Shown in pieces: positions 63,941 through 64,000 of a stretch of 64,000 nucleotides of DNA. A program made the position numbers and the translations under genes. The DNA is from a bacterium (GTDB taxonomy: Bacteria > Hinthialibacterota > Hinthialibacteria > OLB16): assembly GCA_022072055.1 (NCBI GenBank), contig JAJVIK010000010.1:224627-288626 (forward strand), given 5' to 3'. Within the stretch, counting starts at the first letter, position 1. Each line of letters begins with the position of its first letter. The notes beneath the pieces are model-generated. The model searched no databases, was not told where the DNA came from, and saw nothing but the letters and a program-made list of their open reading frames with translations.

Positions 63941-63954
63941 CGGAGGAAACCCTT

Positions 63955-64000
63955 ATGGCAAGGAGTCGGAAGCGCTACACTTCCCAGGAGAAGGCCGCGA
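63955..64000 (+). mobile_element. Insertion-sequence transposase, 5' end only
   Basis: ATG 63955 with CGGAGGAAAC upstream opens MARSRKRYTSQEKAA, running off the window. This basic start is typical of the helix-turn-helix OrfA of IS3-type or related transposases (RKRYS-EEK-). The family cannot be settled from 15 residues. Confidence 0.55.

Noticed and set aside
1..64000. tRNA, rRNA and CRISPR array
   Set aside because: No T-loop/acceptor pattern, rRNA-like stretch or regularly spaced repeat was seen in the intergenic regions; a covariance-model scan would be needed to be certain.

Overview
The window is a 64 kb, GC-rich (by eye about 60%), densely coded piece of a bacterial chromosome from a Gram-negative, mainly anaerobic or facultative heterotroph. 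Outer-membrane and lipoprotein features (a DcaP-like porin, several lipoboxes, Tat-type leaders) show a diderm cell. DUF1080, DUF1501, GH20 and DUF3299 proteins together are typical of Planctomycetes/Verrucomicrobia-like or candidate-phylum (Hydrogenedentes, Sumerlaeota) genomes. I cannot fix the phylum from the sequence alone.

Layout. 0.3-8.2 kb: secreted GH20 hexosaminidase, GT4 glycosyltransferase, PilZ protein, wecB, pgsA and a two-domain acyltransferase/alpha-beta-hydrolase fusion (envelope glycan and lipid). 8.4-9.9 kb: Tat-exported L-fucose-isomerase-like protein. 10.3-20.5 kb: one tight operon of nifJ (pyruvate:ferredoxin oxidoreductase), a dihydroorotate-dehydrogenase-like flavoprotein, the complete bidirectional [NiFe]-hydrogenase hoxEFUYH, its protease hoxW and hypA. 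20.6-31.8 kb: porin, acs, an OFA-type MFS carrier, ADP-forming acetate-CoA ligase, a CoA-transferase fused to a GNAT domain, and hypF. Together these two blocks describe pyruvate to acetyl-CoA plus reduced ferredoxin, H2 exchange with NAD(H), and acetate formation with ATP gain or acetate re-use.

31.8-40.1 kb: a SpoIIE/STAS/RsbW partner-switching trio, a DUF1080 lipoprotein, KDPG aldolase (eda) and a large hybrid histidine kinase. 40.2-44.2 kb: sugar-isomerase-like TIM barrel, DUF1501 protein, polysaccharide deacetylase and phosphatidylcholine synthase in one operon. 44.2-46.8 kb: a three-gene operon with a formyltransferase and two unrecognised proteins. 46.9-47.6 kb: a small accessory pair (DUF6883-like and DUF4926-like) that looks doubly inactivated. 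47.6-55.4 kb: an EtfD/HdrD-like membrane Fe-S oxidoreductase, an APH-type kinase, ispG, enoyl-CoA hydratase, a zinc alcohol dehydrogenase, and a His-rich lipoprotein with a DUF3299 protein. 55.4-61.8 kb: a glycosyltransferase, an O-antigen-ligase-like membrane protein with TPRs, and the type IV pilus ATPases pilB and pilT. 61.9-64 kb: a secreted orphan, then a degraded accessory end with a HicB remnant, a broken RHS/YD-repeat gene and the start of an insertion-sequence transposase.

The most interesting signal outside genes is a shared palindromic motif (core near GGTA-N6-TACC with AT-rich flanks). It sits on the promoters of the fucose-isomerase-like gene, the nifJ-hox operon and the porin gene, and suggests one regulator for the pyruvate/H2 block and an outer-membrane pore. 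No tRNA, rRNA, CRISPR array or DNA-binding one-component regulator was found.
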